A DNA stretch of 64,000 nucleotides from the NCBI RefSeq assembly GCF_947623445.1, contig NC_135245.1, positions 17,739,501 to 17,803,500 on the forward strand. The letters run 5' to 3'. This DNA comes from Clavelina lepadiformis (lineage: Eukaryota > Chordata > Ascidiacea > Aplousobranchia > Clavelinidae). This document shows positions 25,077 through 38,153 of the stretch, in pieces. A model generated the notes under the pieces. That model made no database searches. It saw only the letters and a program-made list of their open reading frames with translations, and was not told where the DNA came from. Made by a program: the position numbers and the translations under genes. Every line of letters begins with the position of its first letter. The first letter of the stretch is position 1.

Positions 25077-28000
25077 CTAATACCTGGTTGTGACCTTTGG
25101 GTTTTTAATATTTTTGATCCGTTCTTTGAAAGGCTGAGTAGGATTGGATGCCGTTTCTTTATAAGATTTTATTGGGCCTTTATGTGGAACCCATGTCAGC
25201 GGTTTTTTTAAGCTTTCCTGGAAATATGAAATAGAATCAGGAACTTGAAATTATTGATCAATTTACGAAACCACTGAAGAAATACCAGACTTTTTTAAAA
25301 ATAGATAACAATGGACACCAAAAGCTACTAAAGACCAAGGACTGATGATGATGCAAACGTTTATAAATAGCAAAACAACTATAAGTAAGCAACTCATTAA
25401 ACCTCCAAATTAAAAGCATTTTTCTTTGACTGGGGCGTGTTTGCTGTCCGAAAAGGAGTTAGAGATGTTCTTTGTGACGACTTGCGAGTAGTGCTACCCG
25501 ATGGGGTACTGGTAGCGGCTGGTGTTTTTGGAGTAACCTGCCGTTTTTTCTGCTTGTTCGGCGACTTTGCAACTGCACAGAAAGTTCTATTGTTTAAGCT
25601 CACTGATTAAGAAAACTATGCAATGGAACCTGCATTAAGCGAAGGAACTTTCATCCATCCAAGTTTGTTGTAAGACTTACATGTCACAGAGACTTTCTTT
25701 GGCGTCACAAGCCTGGAGGGTTTGCTGAAATTTGTGTCAATTTTTGAAGTCGAAAAAACGGTCGGTTTGAAGATCGACTGCGGTTTTGCTGATTTTCTAA
25801 AAAATATTATCGTAGTTTGTAAAGCGCTTTAATTCCAGATCTTCAGGTCATAGATATCATATAAAGATGCTAATATGATCACCGTCTTGGTTGAGAATTC
25901 TCCTTCTTGTTTAATGGAGACATGAAGTTTGGTTTGGGCCGAGTCACGGGCTTTGCAATCACTGGAGTCTAATAAAACAGATCATGTAAACAACTGACAC
26001 TTAAAAAAAGCACGCCAACAAAACTATTAATACTACCGTTTACATTAAATTAAACAATTGCTAAATTGTACTTTAGTCTTGGGTTGTGCCAGACGACTGA
26101 TCATTTGACGCTTCTGATTTGACCCAAACAACTTTGCAGCTCTTTCCTCTTTGCGGCGCTGGTAGTCGTCAATCGATTCCATTTTGTTAAAGTTTCTTTG
26201 AAAATCAATTAGACATCTTATAATGATTTAGAAACACTTGTACATTGAAACTTCATTATAACGCGACGGACCCCAAACTGACCAACATAATGTTTTAGAT
26301 AATAATAGAATAAAAGTAATGCAGTAGACACCAGCCGTAGTATCCACAACTTAAAAACCTTGTTGATTTGCTCTCGAGTGGTTATGCAATGAAACCCGAC
26401 AATGTTCATTACACTTACAGCAATTTATGTTCAGTCAGACCACGTTGGTCCACTTTGTTTCAACACAAAAATGTTGGGTTTAGCGAGGTGTCCGGATAAT
26501 TGGAATCAAAACAAAAATAAGGCAAAATTTTTCATAGTGAATGTCAGGACTGCAAATGACACTCAAGCCTAATAGAAAAGTCTTAGGTGTGAGACAGCTG
26601 CTTTTATTGTGCTTAGATAATGGACTATTGTTTGATATGACTATTGATAATTGACAAACGAACAAAAACTTGCATTTACAACGAATCTTTTTTGCTCCGT
26701 TTTTGGCAATCCAGTTCATCGGATTTTTTTGTATTGATTTAGCACATCTATTCCTAAACTTCCATATAGGAGTCGGACAGCAAGGTTGCCGGCTTAAAGG
26801 GATAAACTGCATGGGAAGAAACCCGTTCCCTACAGTTTTGTGTCACATTTGGTAGTTCGGATCACTGTTCCCTCTAAACTGCGCGTGAGCACAAATGCGC
26901 ACTGCTGACACGGTCTCCGCGCACAGAAAATCTGTGCTGGGCACAAGAAAAAACCCAACCTGAATTGAAAATAAAATAAACGCATAACAATGGCCACAGT
27001 GCGCACGTCTGATGTTGCTCACAGTGGTCCAAGGGACCGCTCAGGGGAGTTAGTGTGTTTGCTCAGACTCGTGAAAAATTAGAGGGAACATTGGTTCGGA
27101 TTAACAAGGTCTGACTGTACCCTGACAATCTTGTTGGTTCACTGCAATAAATTTCTTGCAACGTTTTAGAATCTATTGGAGTATACAAATGCCATTAAAA
27201 CGAAAACTTTGAACAATAAAATACTTTTCATGGGCTTTTGCAAATTTGTTTGCTATTGGTGTAGACTTGGTAATGGTGACACCAGCCGCAGTGAAAACTG
27301 GAATCGATTTGTTCATCGTCTTTGGAGTTTCTGTTTCTTTCGTTGTATGTTTTACTAGAAAAAATAACAAAAATTGGCAATAGTCAAACAGACTTTGAAT
27401 TAGCCTGAATATATATATAAACATAAGTTAGTACAATACTCTCAAACTTAAATGCAAAATAACACGTCAAAAGTTTTCTTCCAATTATATCAGGTAGATT
27501 AACCTCAAATTTTACCAGTTGTTTCAAGCACAGGAATGGCCTTTGCTGCTTTTTTCATCTCGCTTTTCCAACCAGATCCACATTTGCGTGCTCGCTTTGC
27601 CTGAAATAGTTCAAATCCAGTTAAAACTCGGGAAATCACAAAATAAACAATTTAATCACTTTATGAATCACAGCAATTACACACATACATCGGAAAAATA
27701 AAAAAGAAACAATAATTAAACCGCTGTAACAGTTGCTTTATCACTGCTTCTTGTTCGTCTTTTAGTTGCTGCCTTTGGTGTTTTGTCCTTCAATGGGATC
27801 CTAGCTTGTGCCCGACCTTTCTTAGGAAGGCTGAAGGTTTTTGACTGAAATATGCACAAAATTGAAAAGAGCAAACCAATGCAATTTGGCCAGCTAAATT
27901 AGGGTTATGCTGGCTTTCAACACATTACCTGAAATCATACAAACCAGACACATTATCAATAATAAACATATGATCAATAACAGCTTTACAAGCTATTTTG

Positions 28001-29657
28001 AACATGGGAGGTCATTTTTAATTTGTTTTTAATGTCACAGGTGTGTTTCGAAACAGTTACTTCTTTCACACAGTTGAATGTAAGCAAAGAATGCAGTTTT
28101 CTGAGAGAATTTCTAAACCTAATTTGTGCTTACAGCAGCCAGTTGCTGAATAAAAACTTAACGTTTTTAATTTTGAGTCAATTCAAATATAAAACAATGA
28201 AGATTCCAGGATAAAAATAACTACACATAAAGATAAAAAGCAGCTTTCAATCAACTCACAAAAATATCATACTCACCGAAATATCAGGAATGGATTTATG
28301 AGGAGTAACAGCTGATACCTTACTCTGGCCATCTGAAGTTTCATCTGCGCTCTTTTCTTCTATTCAATAAAAATCGCTTTACTTTAAATGCAAATTTCAA
28401 CAAAAATTTGAGGTGAAGCATTAAAAGTTACTTATAACAGGTCTTAACACTGATCTATAGCATTGGTATATGAATTTTGACTGGGGTAGGATTAGACATA
28501 TCAAAAAACCTGCACCTTTTTTGTTCCGAGAAGAACTTCGTGTCCGAACGATTTCTTCGTTATCTTCCCTGTGCTGTGACCTGGACCTGGATTTACTAAT
28601 TTCTTGAGGTGAAGATCCATCTGAAGATATCTAGGAAAATAAAAAATTATGATAATTCCAAATATGGGTCACTGCAAACTTTACGCTTTAAAGTTTTTAA
28701 AAATGTAGTTGGATGCAGTTGCGATTGCGAAGTATGACTCAGTTTTATTCTTCACTCCTAAATAAAGCTATTGCATATACCATAATATCGTTAGAATTAT
28801 GTCTTATAAGCTTACACACAGACACACAAATACAATAATTTCACGAAGAAAGGTTGACTGACATTACAACTGGAGTCCCCCCATAATGGTTTTTCATCGT
28901 TCAGAAAAACTGTTACAATGCCATCAATACTGTCATCGCTAGATGTAGATATGTTCTTGTTTGTAATAGGAGAAACAATCTTATCCTGAAAAGACATGAC
29001 TTAGATATAACAGATTCTCTCAGACATTATTTTAAAATATCGATATCTTGGAATGGTTTGTCTCCACTGTCCAAACCCATAGTATTTCAAATATATACAT
29101 AGCACTGCAACCATCCACAAATGTGGTCATGCAGTCATGCTACAGTTTATTCCTACAAAGACATTTTTTATCTGACACACTGGAAAGAGCAATTAGACAA
29201 AGAGCAAAAGACAACAAGAGATGATTAATGCAAAACTGCTAGGTTTTCACACAAAGAAAGATCAATGGATGTTAAAAAACAACTTACGATTCTGCACACG
29301 GGACAGAATTACTAACAAACAAGACTTTTACAACGTTCTGTCACACAAAACATATTTACTTGGTCTTTTTTGGTTTGCTCCTTTGCAGAAACACTTTCTA
29401 ATTTTTGCTGAAGTGCTTCAATAATTTTTGAATTCTAAAAAACAAACAAAGCAAAAAAAATGAGATCTGTTTTGTGTGCATTACTAAGTTAGGGGTCTGA
29501 CAAACTCCCAAGAACTCATTGGTATTAGTTAGGTGCAGTACAATCTAATATTTTGTTACCAGTACTTTAATCTATATACCTTTAGATTTGCCTTTATTCC
29601 ATACTCCTTGGCCAGTTTTTGCAATTCAGATCTTTTCAGTGAATGCAAATTTTCCAT
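25077..29657 (-). CDS. NUSAP1: Nucleolar and spindle-associated protein 1 orthologue, 13 exons
   Basis: Minus-strand exons: 29580-29657, 29360-29434, 28863-28985, 28516-28630, 28277-28359, 27722-27844, 27516-27600, 27225-27354, 26072-26195, 25883-25968, 25681-25796, 25403-25572 and 25077-25217. All join in phase to give 482 residues, close to vertebrate NUSAP1. The N-terminus (L-K-R-S-E-L-Q-K-L-A-K-E-Y-G-I) is the SAP-like motif. The diagnostic N-K-M-E-S-I-D-D-Y, the C-terminal basic T-P-x-T-P repeats and L-T-W-V-P-H-K-G-P match the family. A K-E-N box in exon 10 would suit APC/C-dependent turnover. NUSAP1 binds DNA and microtubules and stabilises the mitotic spindle. Each junction is GT-AG. 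Intron 8 carries a hAT MITE. Confidence 0.92.
26863..27093. mobile_element. hAT-type MITE in NUSAP1 intron 8
   Basis: The ends are CACTGTTCCCTCTAA and its inverted counterpart ending ...TTAGAGGGAACATTG (one mismatch). Both sides carry the same 8-bp target duplication, GTTCGGAT (26855-26862 and 27094-27101). An 8-bp duplication with C-A-x-T-G-type ends is diagnostic of hAT transposition. The 231-bp GC-richer interior has no ORF. Confidence 0.9.
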
Positions 29658-30061
29658 CGCTAAATCTTTAATTATTGTGAATTATACTGACACAGCAACA
29701 TTTAAAGTTATTATTACGTCTTACTTTGTATTTCTGAAACAAAAGTCAAATCTAAGCTGATGGCTGAGTTACCTAGGTCAAGGCTAGCTACCCTGAACAT
29801 TGACCTATGTTTTGTTGTATCCTACTCTAGATAAAGAGTAAAAGTGCGGCGTCAGTATTGACATCAGCTATTGCTTTCGATTAATTGCCCAACATGTGGC
29901 AAAACACAGTGGTGGATATTCTATGTTGTGCTGAACTTTTTCAAACAGACATCATGGAACGTGATCAGCCCGTCTTGAAAGTAGTAGCAGTTTTCGACAA
30001 GAAATTGCACGCAGATGCAAGTTTGGGCGTGAACTGAAGCATCAATTCTTTGTTATTATAA

Positions 30062-30146
30062 TTGAGGTGAAGATCCATCTGAAGATATCTAGGAAAATAA
30101 AAAATTATGATAATTCCAAATATGGGTCACTGCAAACTTTACGCTT
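30062..30146 (+). repeat. 85-bp exact copy of 28604-28688
   Basis: Read base by base, 30062-30146 equals 28604-28688. The source spans the start of NUSAP1 exon 4, its splice acceptor and about 58 bp of intron. The copy is in the same orientation, 405 bp upstream of the NUSAP1 start codon. Confidence 0.85.
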
Positions 30147-31371
30147 AACTTTACAATTTATTATAAATTTTTATTCATTGACATAGTTTTTCTTTGTTTG
30201 TTTATTAAGAATGGGTGTGAAGATAAATTCTATCTGCTGTTTCATATGCGCGGTTAAAACCATGCAAACTCTTACATATTATCTATCGAATGCTGACCAG
30301 GTACCGTGATGTTATATTAAACAAGTGAAGTGCATAGGATTTAAAGCGTACCTCAATCTATAGCCTGAACCTGTACCAACAGACTGGGCGTTTGGTGTGA
30401 TGGGGTGCACTGAAGCCTCAGCCTCAATTTATTGTTTATTTATTATAAATTGGCAGTCAAACAACCAGCTTTTCTTTGTTTGTTTATTATAAATCGGCAT
30501 GAAGAAAAAAATTTTGGAGTGCACATTGATGAACCTCGTGGGTACAGTTGCCACAATTTCAACTATGGACTGTAAGTAGGTCACACAATCCATAATTAAT
30601 AAGTAAAAGGTAGGTGGTTTGGTTAGGAGAATGGGCAAGAAGTCGATTTACGCTAATTGAGTTTTCATTGAAGTTAGATTTAGATTAAATGGAAGATTTA
30701 GGTTGTAAAAATTTAAGTTACAATGTCATAACATTTAAGTAAGATTAACAAAAAACCATGAATGTATGCTGATTTCTTTCGGTAAAGTAGAGTCAGCCTA
30801 AAATTAATTGTGCATATAGGCCTAGCCTAACTGTTTTATCTTGTTGCACGAGTGATTTCCAAACAACAGCAAACTTTCCAATCTGGGCTAGCCTATAGCT
30901 TTAGCCTACAAATTCCCGACTGGGAAGTCTGGCCGTTTTCGATGAGAAGTTGTGTTGCGTGCAGAGATGCCAATTTTGGCGTGATTGCGCATGCATTAAA
31001 TCTCAGTTCCAGATTGGAAAGTTTGCTGTTTTTTTTTTCGTGAAAAATTTTCCGCACAACAAGTTGAAACAATACCGGTAGCCATTACATGTGCAATTAA
31101 TTTTAATTTTCGATTTACTTAGCAAACTTTCCATCCCGGCCTAAGTTTGATTTTTATTTAGCCTACGGGTAACGTTAGCCTAGCAATTGGCATTAAAACA
31201 AGTTCCAGCATTTATTTATTATAAATCAGCATGGAGTTAAAAAAGTTCGGCGTACTCATTGATCAATCTAGTGCGTGCAGGTACCGCACCTTTTACTAGG
31301 CCTATATCATATCTTACATGGTAGGCTATACACCATGACGTCTTCACGTGAATACGGTAACGGCAGAGGAG

Positions 31372-31800
31372 GGATGTACCGCGGTACTATAGTACGGTAC
31401 CGAATTACAACACCGCAGTATTTTTTCCCCAAAAGTGCCGATACCGTCGGTCCTTTTGGAAAAAAGTACCGAATTACTTTTATCATAAAAGTTTAGTCGG
31501 TTCCGGTACTTTTCACGGGATATTATCAACATTTTAACAAGTATGTTTTCAAAAATACACGTTAATTAATCCTTAATACTAATTTTAGCATCTGTTGGTC
31601 TTTTTTAATTTGGAAATGTCAAGTAAAAATGCAAGCGATTAACATCACATATGGTTTAGCCTGGTGTAACTTTTACTGGGGGCATAATAGCAGCAAACAT
31701 TGCATTTGCAGCAGAATTTTTTACAAAAAAAGAACCGAACCAGTTTTTTAAAATATTACCGAATACCGAACCGTCGGTACATTTTTTACCGAGTACCTAG
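31372..31800. repeat. Probable hAT-like element rich in ACCGAATACCG motifs
   Basis: The left end reads agggatgtaccgcggtac and the right end gtaccgagtacctagcctga. The interior is dense in taccgaat, gtcggt and aaagaaccgaacc. This organisation is typical of short non-autonomous DNA elements, but I found no clean terminal repeat or target duplication. Confidence 0.4.
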
Positions 31801-32757
31801 CCTGATCGCCCACTTGAAAGTTATTAGACTAGATGCAAGACTGCTGGACTGATCGTTTCAAGGGCTTTTTAATTTTGGCGCGATGATTGTTTTGGTCGTA
31901 ATAGACATCATATAATAAGCAAACAATTTGAAACAGTTGATCTTGAATGCTAGACTGCGAAAGCAGAGTTTAACAATCTACCGTAATAGTGACCTACAGT
32001 GAGATCACGTGCTGCAAAGGCAACAAAATTATAAACGTTTTGAAAAATTTTAACCTGAACTCGTAACAATAAGAATAATCCTAGCTAGCGGACAAGATGG
32101 CGAACGCTACAATGTATATAGGCCTAGCTGCGTTTTTCATTCTGTTTTTTTATTTTATTTTACTTTTTATTGATATATTGAATGAATGCACACCAATGAT
32201 AACCTTTTGAAGATGTGATGACAATACTGCTCGTTGCAAGATGGAAATTTCTCTGGTACATCGACAATGATGTACGGAAAAAGATCTCAATACTATCCAA
32301 TAAATGGTAGTACTGAAAGGTAACCCCTCTTGGTCCGCAACTTAAGACTTGTTTATATAAGCATTCATTTTGTTTCACATTCACTAAAGCATGTGTGTAT
32401 AAATTGAGTGATACATCTAGTTTAGTCTATACTTAACACAGGCAAAAGCTGCAGTCGCGTTTCTGTGTTTGCACACTTTTACCTTGAAGAAAAGATTTTA
32501 ACTGTAGGCCTATTTGCAACGCGTTTACATCAAGGCACGCTTCGCTTACCATGAGCTATGAAACAGCACATTGTGTACTCAAAGCCTTTATTTGATCATA
32601 GGTAACGATCGCAAACATTTCGTGACATGGTAAGTGATTACATAACAACCGCAGCTCACAGAAATGTGAAGTTGCTACCACCTGGAAGGGCTGGACGGTT
32701 GAGCAGATTTGGTTACATAAATCGTTTTGCACAATTAAGGTTAGAAAGTTGAAGACA

Positions 32758-33967
32758 ATGAAAGTGATTGTAGCTGGATATTCTAAAACTGGCACGAAGT
32801 CAATGGTTGTAGCTCTCAATCAGCTAGGCTACAACGTTTATGATTTCTTTGATCACTTCTGGTATCATGGCGATAGGTGGGAGAAGATATTCTCGAACAG
32901 TGGTGGGAGTATTGACGACTTCAAAGAGATGTATCAGTCGGTGGACGCGGTAACTGACTGTCCACCCAACATATTTTGGGAAGAGATTTTGCAAGCTTTC
33001 CCTGATGCTAAGGTAGGCCTACTTGTTTTATTACATAGTTCGTAGGCCAGTGAAACCGGAAAAATGACTGATATAGACAATCGCAAATATCATATTGAAC
33101 GCAATCTAATATTACTAGCTATGGAAAAACCTTGGCTACTTGGCTTGTTTGCCCTTCTAGATAATGTAATAACTAATAACCAACTTGCAAGCATATGTTG
33201 CATCGTTGATGCGTGACATGCATTTGTTTCAAGGTGATTCTGACTACAAGAAATGAAGACAAATGGTACCAGAGTTTATTGAAACAGGGCAAAGCCTTTA
33301 AGGAGAATTATGTCTACAACCTCATGCAAATATTATCGCCAACCGGTTGGAAATATTTCAGGTTTATGCAAAATGTTGGTAAGCCCGTATACTTATGTCA
33401 CTTGTTGTATTCTATAACAATATGAATAAATCCCGTTTTACAGTAAAAGCCTGAGGTGTTTCCAACAGCATTTTTGCAGTTATGGTCCTGTGGGGTTTAC
33501 ATAAACGACATCCAATGGATCATTTTGTCAATCACAATCAAATGGTAGTGAAAAAAGCTTTCAGACAACATGGACACTATTGCAAACAAGTAAGTTTTTA
33601 GCTTTATTTTGAACTCTTTGCGAAAATTACCAAACTTTTACCATCGACCTCACATAAATTTCGGTTTTAGAACTGCCCTCCTGATAAACTTCTGGTCTAC
33701 GATGTCCGACAGGGATGGGCTCCATTGTGTGAGTTTCTTGGGAAAGAAATTCTCGACAAGCCCTTCCCTCATGAAAATGTTGCTGGAAATGTTGTTGCTG
33801 AGATGATGGCCAACCGCCCTGCATTAATTCGCATGCAACGAGAAACTGGAGCCATTGTATTTCTGTTGTCTCTTGGTTTAATTTTTGGCTCCTACAAACT
33901 TTACAAATCTAACTGCGTTGTATTCACAAGCACAAGCAAACTGTACTCTGTTTTTAAGTTAGCATAA
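32758..33967 (+). CDS. P-loop sulfotransferase-like membrane protein, tandem copy 1
   Basis: Four exons, 32758-33012, 33234-33378, 33480-33589 and 33671-33967, give 268 residues with GT-AG introns and consistent phases. The N-terminal G-Y-S-K-T-G-T-K-S-M loop (residues 7-16) is the 5'-phosphosulfate (PAPS) binding P-loop of the Sulfotransfer_4 type. Exon 2 starts V-I-L-T-T-R-N-E-D-K-W-Y-x-S, the 3'-phosphate binding strand and serine. Exon 4 has Q-G-W-A-P-L-C-E-F-L-G and P-F-P-H-E-N, typical of the same family. A hydrophobic segment near residues 230-247 suggests a C-terminal membrane anchor. A sulfonate transfer role is inferred from the family; the acceptor is unknown. A near-identical second copy lies 4 kb downstream. 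Confidence 0.8.
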
Positions 33968-36800
33968 TAAAATACAGTTAGTAGACTTTACATGCTACTA
34001 TCTATCTATTTTATATTAACTTGATCTAATCTGACATACCGTATAAAGTTGAAATCAATGTATTCAAAACAACGCTACATGTGCTTGGTATATACTATAT
34101 AGGCCTACCCTACATGTCCTTTTGTTATCTTCAAACGATACTGTAAATCCTTGCCATTTATTACTGTTGCACAAGCTTCAGTGAAAGTTGCATTTTGTTC
34201 TGAAAAGTATTGACAACTGTTCGAAATGCCCTAGTGATTTTTCAATTGCTGGTTGCTTGCATATAAATCCACCATTCTAATTGTGAGACCTTATTAACAT
34301 GATTAGCGCAAACCGTTGTTGTTTGTTTCAGAAATTTTTATTCTCCCTGAGTTTCTGAAAAATCGAAAGAATAAAATGTGTATAATAACCGTAACTGACT
34401 ACTCGAAGATTCTTGACGGCACTAGGTTAGCGCTCTTATAATAGCAGTAACTTATAATGTTCTCGTGCAACGCATTAACGACGCTTGCTTCTGTCCAACA
34501 GTACTGGTGAACAGTTTTTGGCTATATGGGCAAGGTTACAAAACATTGAATGCAGTAACATACTTGCTGACAAGGAATACGTCGTCATAAAATGGAATTA
34601 AGATCTACATTAGTTTCTCTTTAATTGATAAATTACTATTAACTATAGCGAATCTTCACGTACATGTGACGTACTTTGGGTATCAGCAGGAACAGCTAAT
34701 TTACAATGACAACCCTTGATTTATTATGTTATTTGCAAGATTGTAATTTATATCGGTGATAGGCCCTAATGAGCCATGTGTGTTGTCTATACGTTATAAT
34801 TTGCGTATTAGCATTTGTCGTAATTCTGAAGCTATACTAATTAATCGCAGTATAAATTATGTTCCTCTTTGTTTCCTCCAGTCTGTCTCGTTTTAATTAA
34901 TGATATCTCTGCGTACGTTTCAGTTTTTTTTATCCTTTTTTTTCTTGTTTTCAATCAATTATTACCGTCAACGATACAACTTTTTTGATTTGGTGGCTAC
35001 GCTAACCTTTCATCGTTAAACCAGTACCATGATTACTATAACACCTTGCACTTTTTCAATTTGTTTTTGTTGATTGGTCCTGAACGTATTATTCTTGTTT
35101 AGCATGCTATACTATAACTTCTGCATGACTCCTTCTCGAAGACTTCACCGAATCATTTCATTAAGATCTGAACAGTGTACTTTTGACTCGAGTCATTAAC
35201 TTAAATCGAGTCGCAGTTTTTCATGACTTGACTGACTCGAGTGAATTGTCTTAAATGACTCCACTTAAATCGAGTCGGAAAAATGACTTGGTTGTAACCC
35301 GGAGTCCAAACCAAGACCTGCAATAAGAAAATGTTTGTAGCTCGACCAGAAATGGGATACAGTGTAAACAATTTTTTCTTCTTTCATTTTCTTCTCTTTC
35401 ATCCCTACTTGTATCAATAGAAAGTGAATTAATTAATTAAGATTTATATTTCTACTCGGTGGTAAAAGTACTTAAAGATTTCAAACTGAATGGTCAGTAG
35501 ATGGGTAACTGACTTCCCAGCAAAGCTTTCTGGGAAAAATTAAACATTTTACAAAGAATACATTATTTCCAGATGCAAAAATTGACTTTGTCCCTGAAAT
35601 CGTAATTTAGTTTAACGTTAAGTTTGAAAGTGAGAAGGTAGCCTACTTACTGTACTCGTTTTATTCATTTATCAATGTCTGTCAATAAATGCGTAATATA
35701 TGCTGCAAACTTTGACAAAAATCTACAATGAACTCATGTTAGTAGGGATGGGCCGAGACGAACCCAAACCCGAATAGATTCGCCGAATATCGTCTTTGTT
35801 GTAGAAGAATCGGGAGAACACGAATACCAACAATGCAGAACCCGAATACAATATGAAGTTATAAATTTGCTGACTTTGTTAAAAAATGATGATCTAGTTT
35901 CCCGACGAAGCTAAAACAAAGTCAGCAATACTTGCAATGAAGGCCGTTTTCTTAACGATTGTGTTTTTTCAATCGTTTTTAATTAAACACTGTTTTATTT
36001 TAAACAAAGTAGGGATGGGCCGATACGAACCCAAACCCGAATAGATTCGCCGAATATCGCCTTTATGGAAGATTGGGGCGAACCCGAATACAATAATACT
36101 TATAAATGTACTGACTTTCGTAAAAAAAGATGATCTAGTTTCCCGACAATGCTAAACTAGAGTCAGTAGTACTTACAATGAAGGTCGTTTTCCTGACGAT
36201 TTTGATTTTTCAATCGTTTTTTAAACACTACTTTTCGAAAGAAAGCGATTTGTTAATCGATTACATCATTTTAGAAGCAAGACTTTACAACTTTTGGATG
36301 AAATTTTATTGTTTGGTTCTAATACGAATAAATTCGGGATTCGTTCGTGTTGACCTTCATGATATATGGGTTCGCACGAACCCGAATTTAGGTCTACATA
36401 TTCATAATAAAACTTATTATGCACGCTTTCATTTATTTGACATTTATAAGCAAGTGCAAACTAATTGGTTGATGTCTATGTTATGTGCTGCAGTAACTAC
36501 TGTCCAGTACATTTCTTGGCAAACTTTTAAAACGAAGTAAAAGATTTTAACTGTACTTGCAACACGTCTATATCAAGGCACGTTTCGCTTACCATGAGCT
36601 ATGAAACAGCACATTGTGTACTCAAAGCCTTTATTTGATCACAGGTAACGATCGCAAACATTTCGTGACATGGTAAGCGATTACATAACAACCGCAGCTC
36701 ACAGAAATGTGAAGTTGCTACCACCTGGAAGGTCTGGACGGTTGAGCAGATTTGGTTACATAAATCGTTTTGCACAATTAAGGTTAGAAAGTTGAAGACA
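33968..36800. other. Intergenic stretch between the tandem sulfotransferase genes
   Basis: No supported exon. It holds ACTCGAGT-rich sequence at 35150-35310 and two copies of an agggatgggccgatacgaac-type element (see the repeat entries). From about 36541 the sequence duplicates the 5' flank of copy 1 (from about 32494). Confidence 0.5.
35744..36393. repeat. Two adjacent copies of a cgaacccgaat-rich element
   Basis: The units starting agggatgggccga at 35744 and 36010 share a long opening block including gaacccaaacccgaatagattcgccgaatatcg. They also share downstream matches (gatgatctagtttcccgac; acaatgaaggtcgttttc-type sequence). Together they look like tandem insertions or duplications of one short DNA element. 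Confidence 0.6.
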
Positions 36801-38153
36801 ATGAAAGTGATTGTAGCTGGATATTCTAAAACTGGCACGAAGTCAATGGTTGTAGCTCTCAATCAGCTAGGCTACAACGTTTATGATTTCTTTGATCACT
36901 TCTGGTATCATGGCGATAAGTGGGAGAAGATATTCTCGAGCAGTGGGGGGAGTATTGACGACTTCAAAGAGATGTATCAGTCGGTGGACGCGGTAACTGA
37001 CTGTCCACCCAACATATTTTGGGAAGAGATTTTGCAAGCTTTCCCTGATGCTAAGGTAGATATTTTATTAGACAGTCCTGAATACATTGAAGAGAAAAAT
37101 AGGTTGTCAGATAGGCTACCGCAGACAACTAAGTCAATTTTTTCTATCTAAAGCAACATTGTATTACAAAATGTGACGGAGACCATAGCTCAATCTTACG
37201 ACGACATACTTGGAGAAACAATTATGTTTGCCTTTCGATATGAATATATATAAATCTATATGGTTCGAAGGCCAGTGAAACCGGAAAAATGACTGATATA
37301 GGCTACCGCAAATATCAATTTGAACGCAATCTAATATTACTAGCTATGGAAAAACTATGGCTACTGGGCTTGTTTCCCCTTCTAGAAAATGTAATAAGCA
37401 ACTTGCAAGCATATGTTGGATCGTTGATGCGTGACATGCATTTGTTCCAAGGTGATTCTGACTACAAGAGATGAAGACAAATGGTACCCGAGTTTATTGA
37501 AACAAACCGAGGCTTTTAGGGAGAACTATGTCTACAACCTCATGCAAATAATATCGCCCACGGGCCGGAGATACTTTACGTTTATGCGTAATACTGGTAA
37601 GGTTGTTGTAAGACAAGACAGTATTCTTGTAAGACAAATAAATCCTGCTTTACATTTTTGCAGTTATGGGTTTGTGGGGCTTATATATGCGACATCCAAT
37701 TGATTTTTCCACCTCTCGCAATCAAATGATTGTAAAAAAATCTTTCAGACAGCATGGACAGTATTGCGCGAAAGTTGGTTCTTAGGCTTTGTTTTAAACT
37801 CTTTGTATTAATCTTAATAATCGCATTTACCATTGACTTCACATAAATTTCGGTTTTAGAACTGCCCTCCTGATAAACTTCTGGTCTACGATGTCCGACA
37901 AGGATGGGCTCCATTGTGTGAGTTTCTTGGGAAAGAAATTCCCGACAAACCCTTTCCCCATGAAAATGTTGCTGGAAATGTTGTTGCTGAGATGATGGCC
38001 AAACACCCTGCATTAATTCGCATGCAACGAGAAACTGGAGCCATTGTATTTCTGTTGTCTGTTGGTTTAATTTTTGGCTCCTACAAGCTGTACAAATCTA
38101 AATTTGGTGGGGCATTCCTTTGCAAGCTGTATTCTCGTTTCAATTTCGCGTAA
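36801..38153 (+). CDS. P-loop sulfotransferase-like membrane protein, tandem copy 2
   Basis: Exons 36801-37055, 37452-37596, 37664-37773 and 37860-38153 give 267 residues in the same structure as copy 1. Exon 1 differs from copy 1 at only a few codons. The PAPS P-loop, the T-T-R-D-E-D-K-W-Y-x-S strand, the W-A-P-L-C-E-F-L-G motif and the C-terminal hydrophobic segment are all kept. Intron 1 is about 175 bp longer because of extra sequence around 37056-37260. The exon 3 donor is GTTGGT rather than the GTAAGT of copy 1, which may weaken splicing. It looks functional; the duplication is recent because flanks and introns still align. Confidence 0.78.

Larger units (their letters stand above)
29658..32757. 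other. Repeat-rich intergenic stretch
   Basis: No supported exon. It contains an exact second copy of a NUSAP1 intron/exon border (30062-30146), diverged repeats of tttatttattataaatc..gcatg near 30430, 30478 and 31209, a 20-bp perfect inverted repeat (30867/31009), and a run rich in taccgaa/accgtcggtac motifs at 31372-31800. Confidence 0.5.

Noticed and set aside
36178..36540. 120-codon plus-strand ORF
   Set aside because: It overlaps the cgaacccgaat repeat and has no domain, so it is probably a chance frame.
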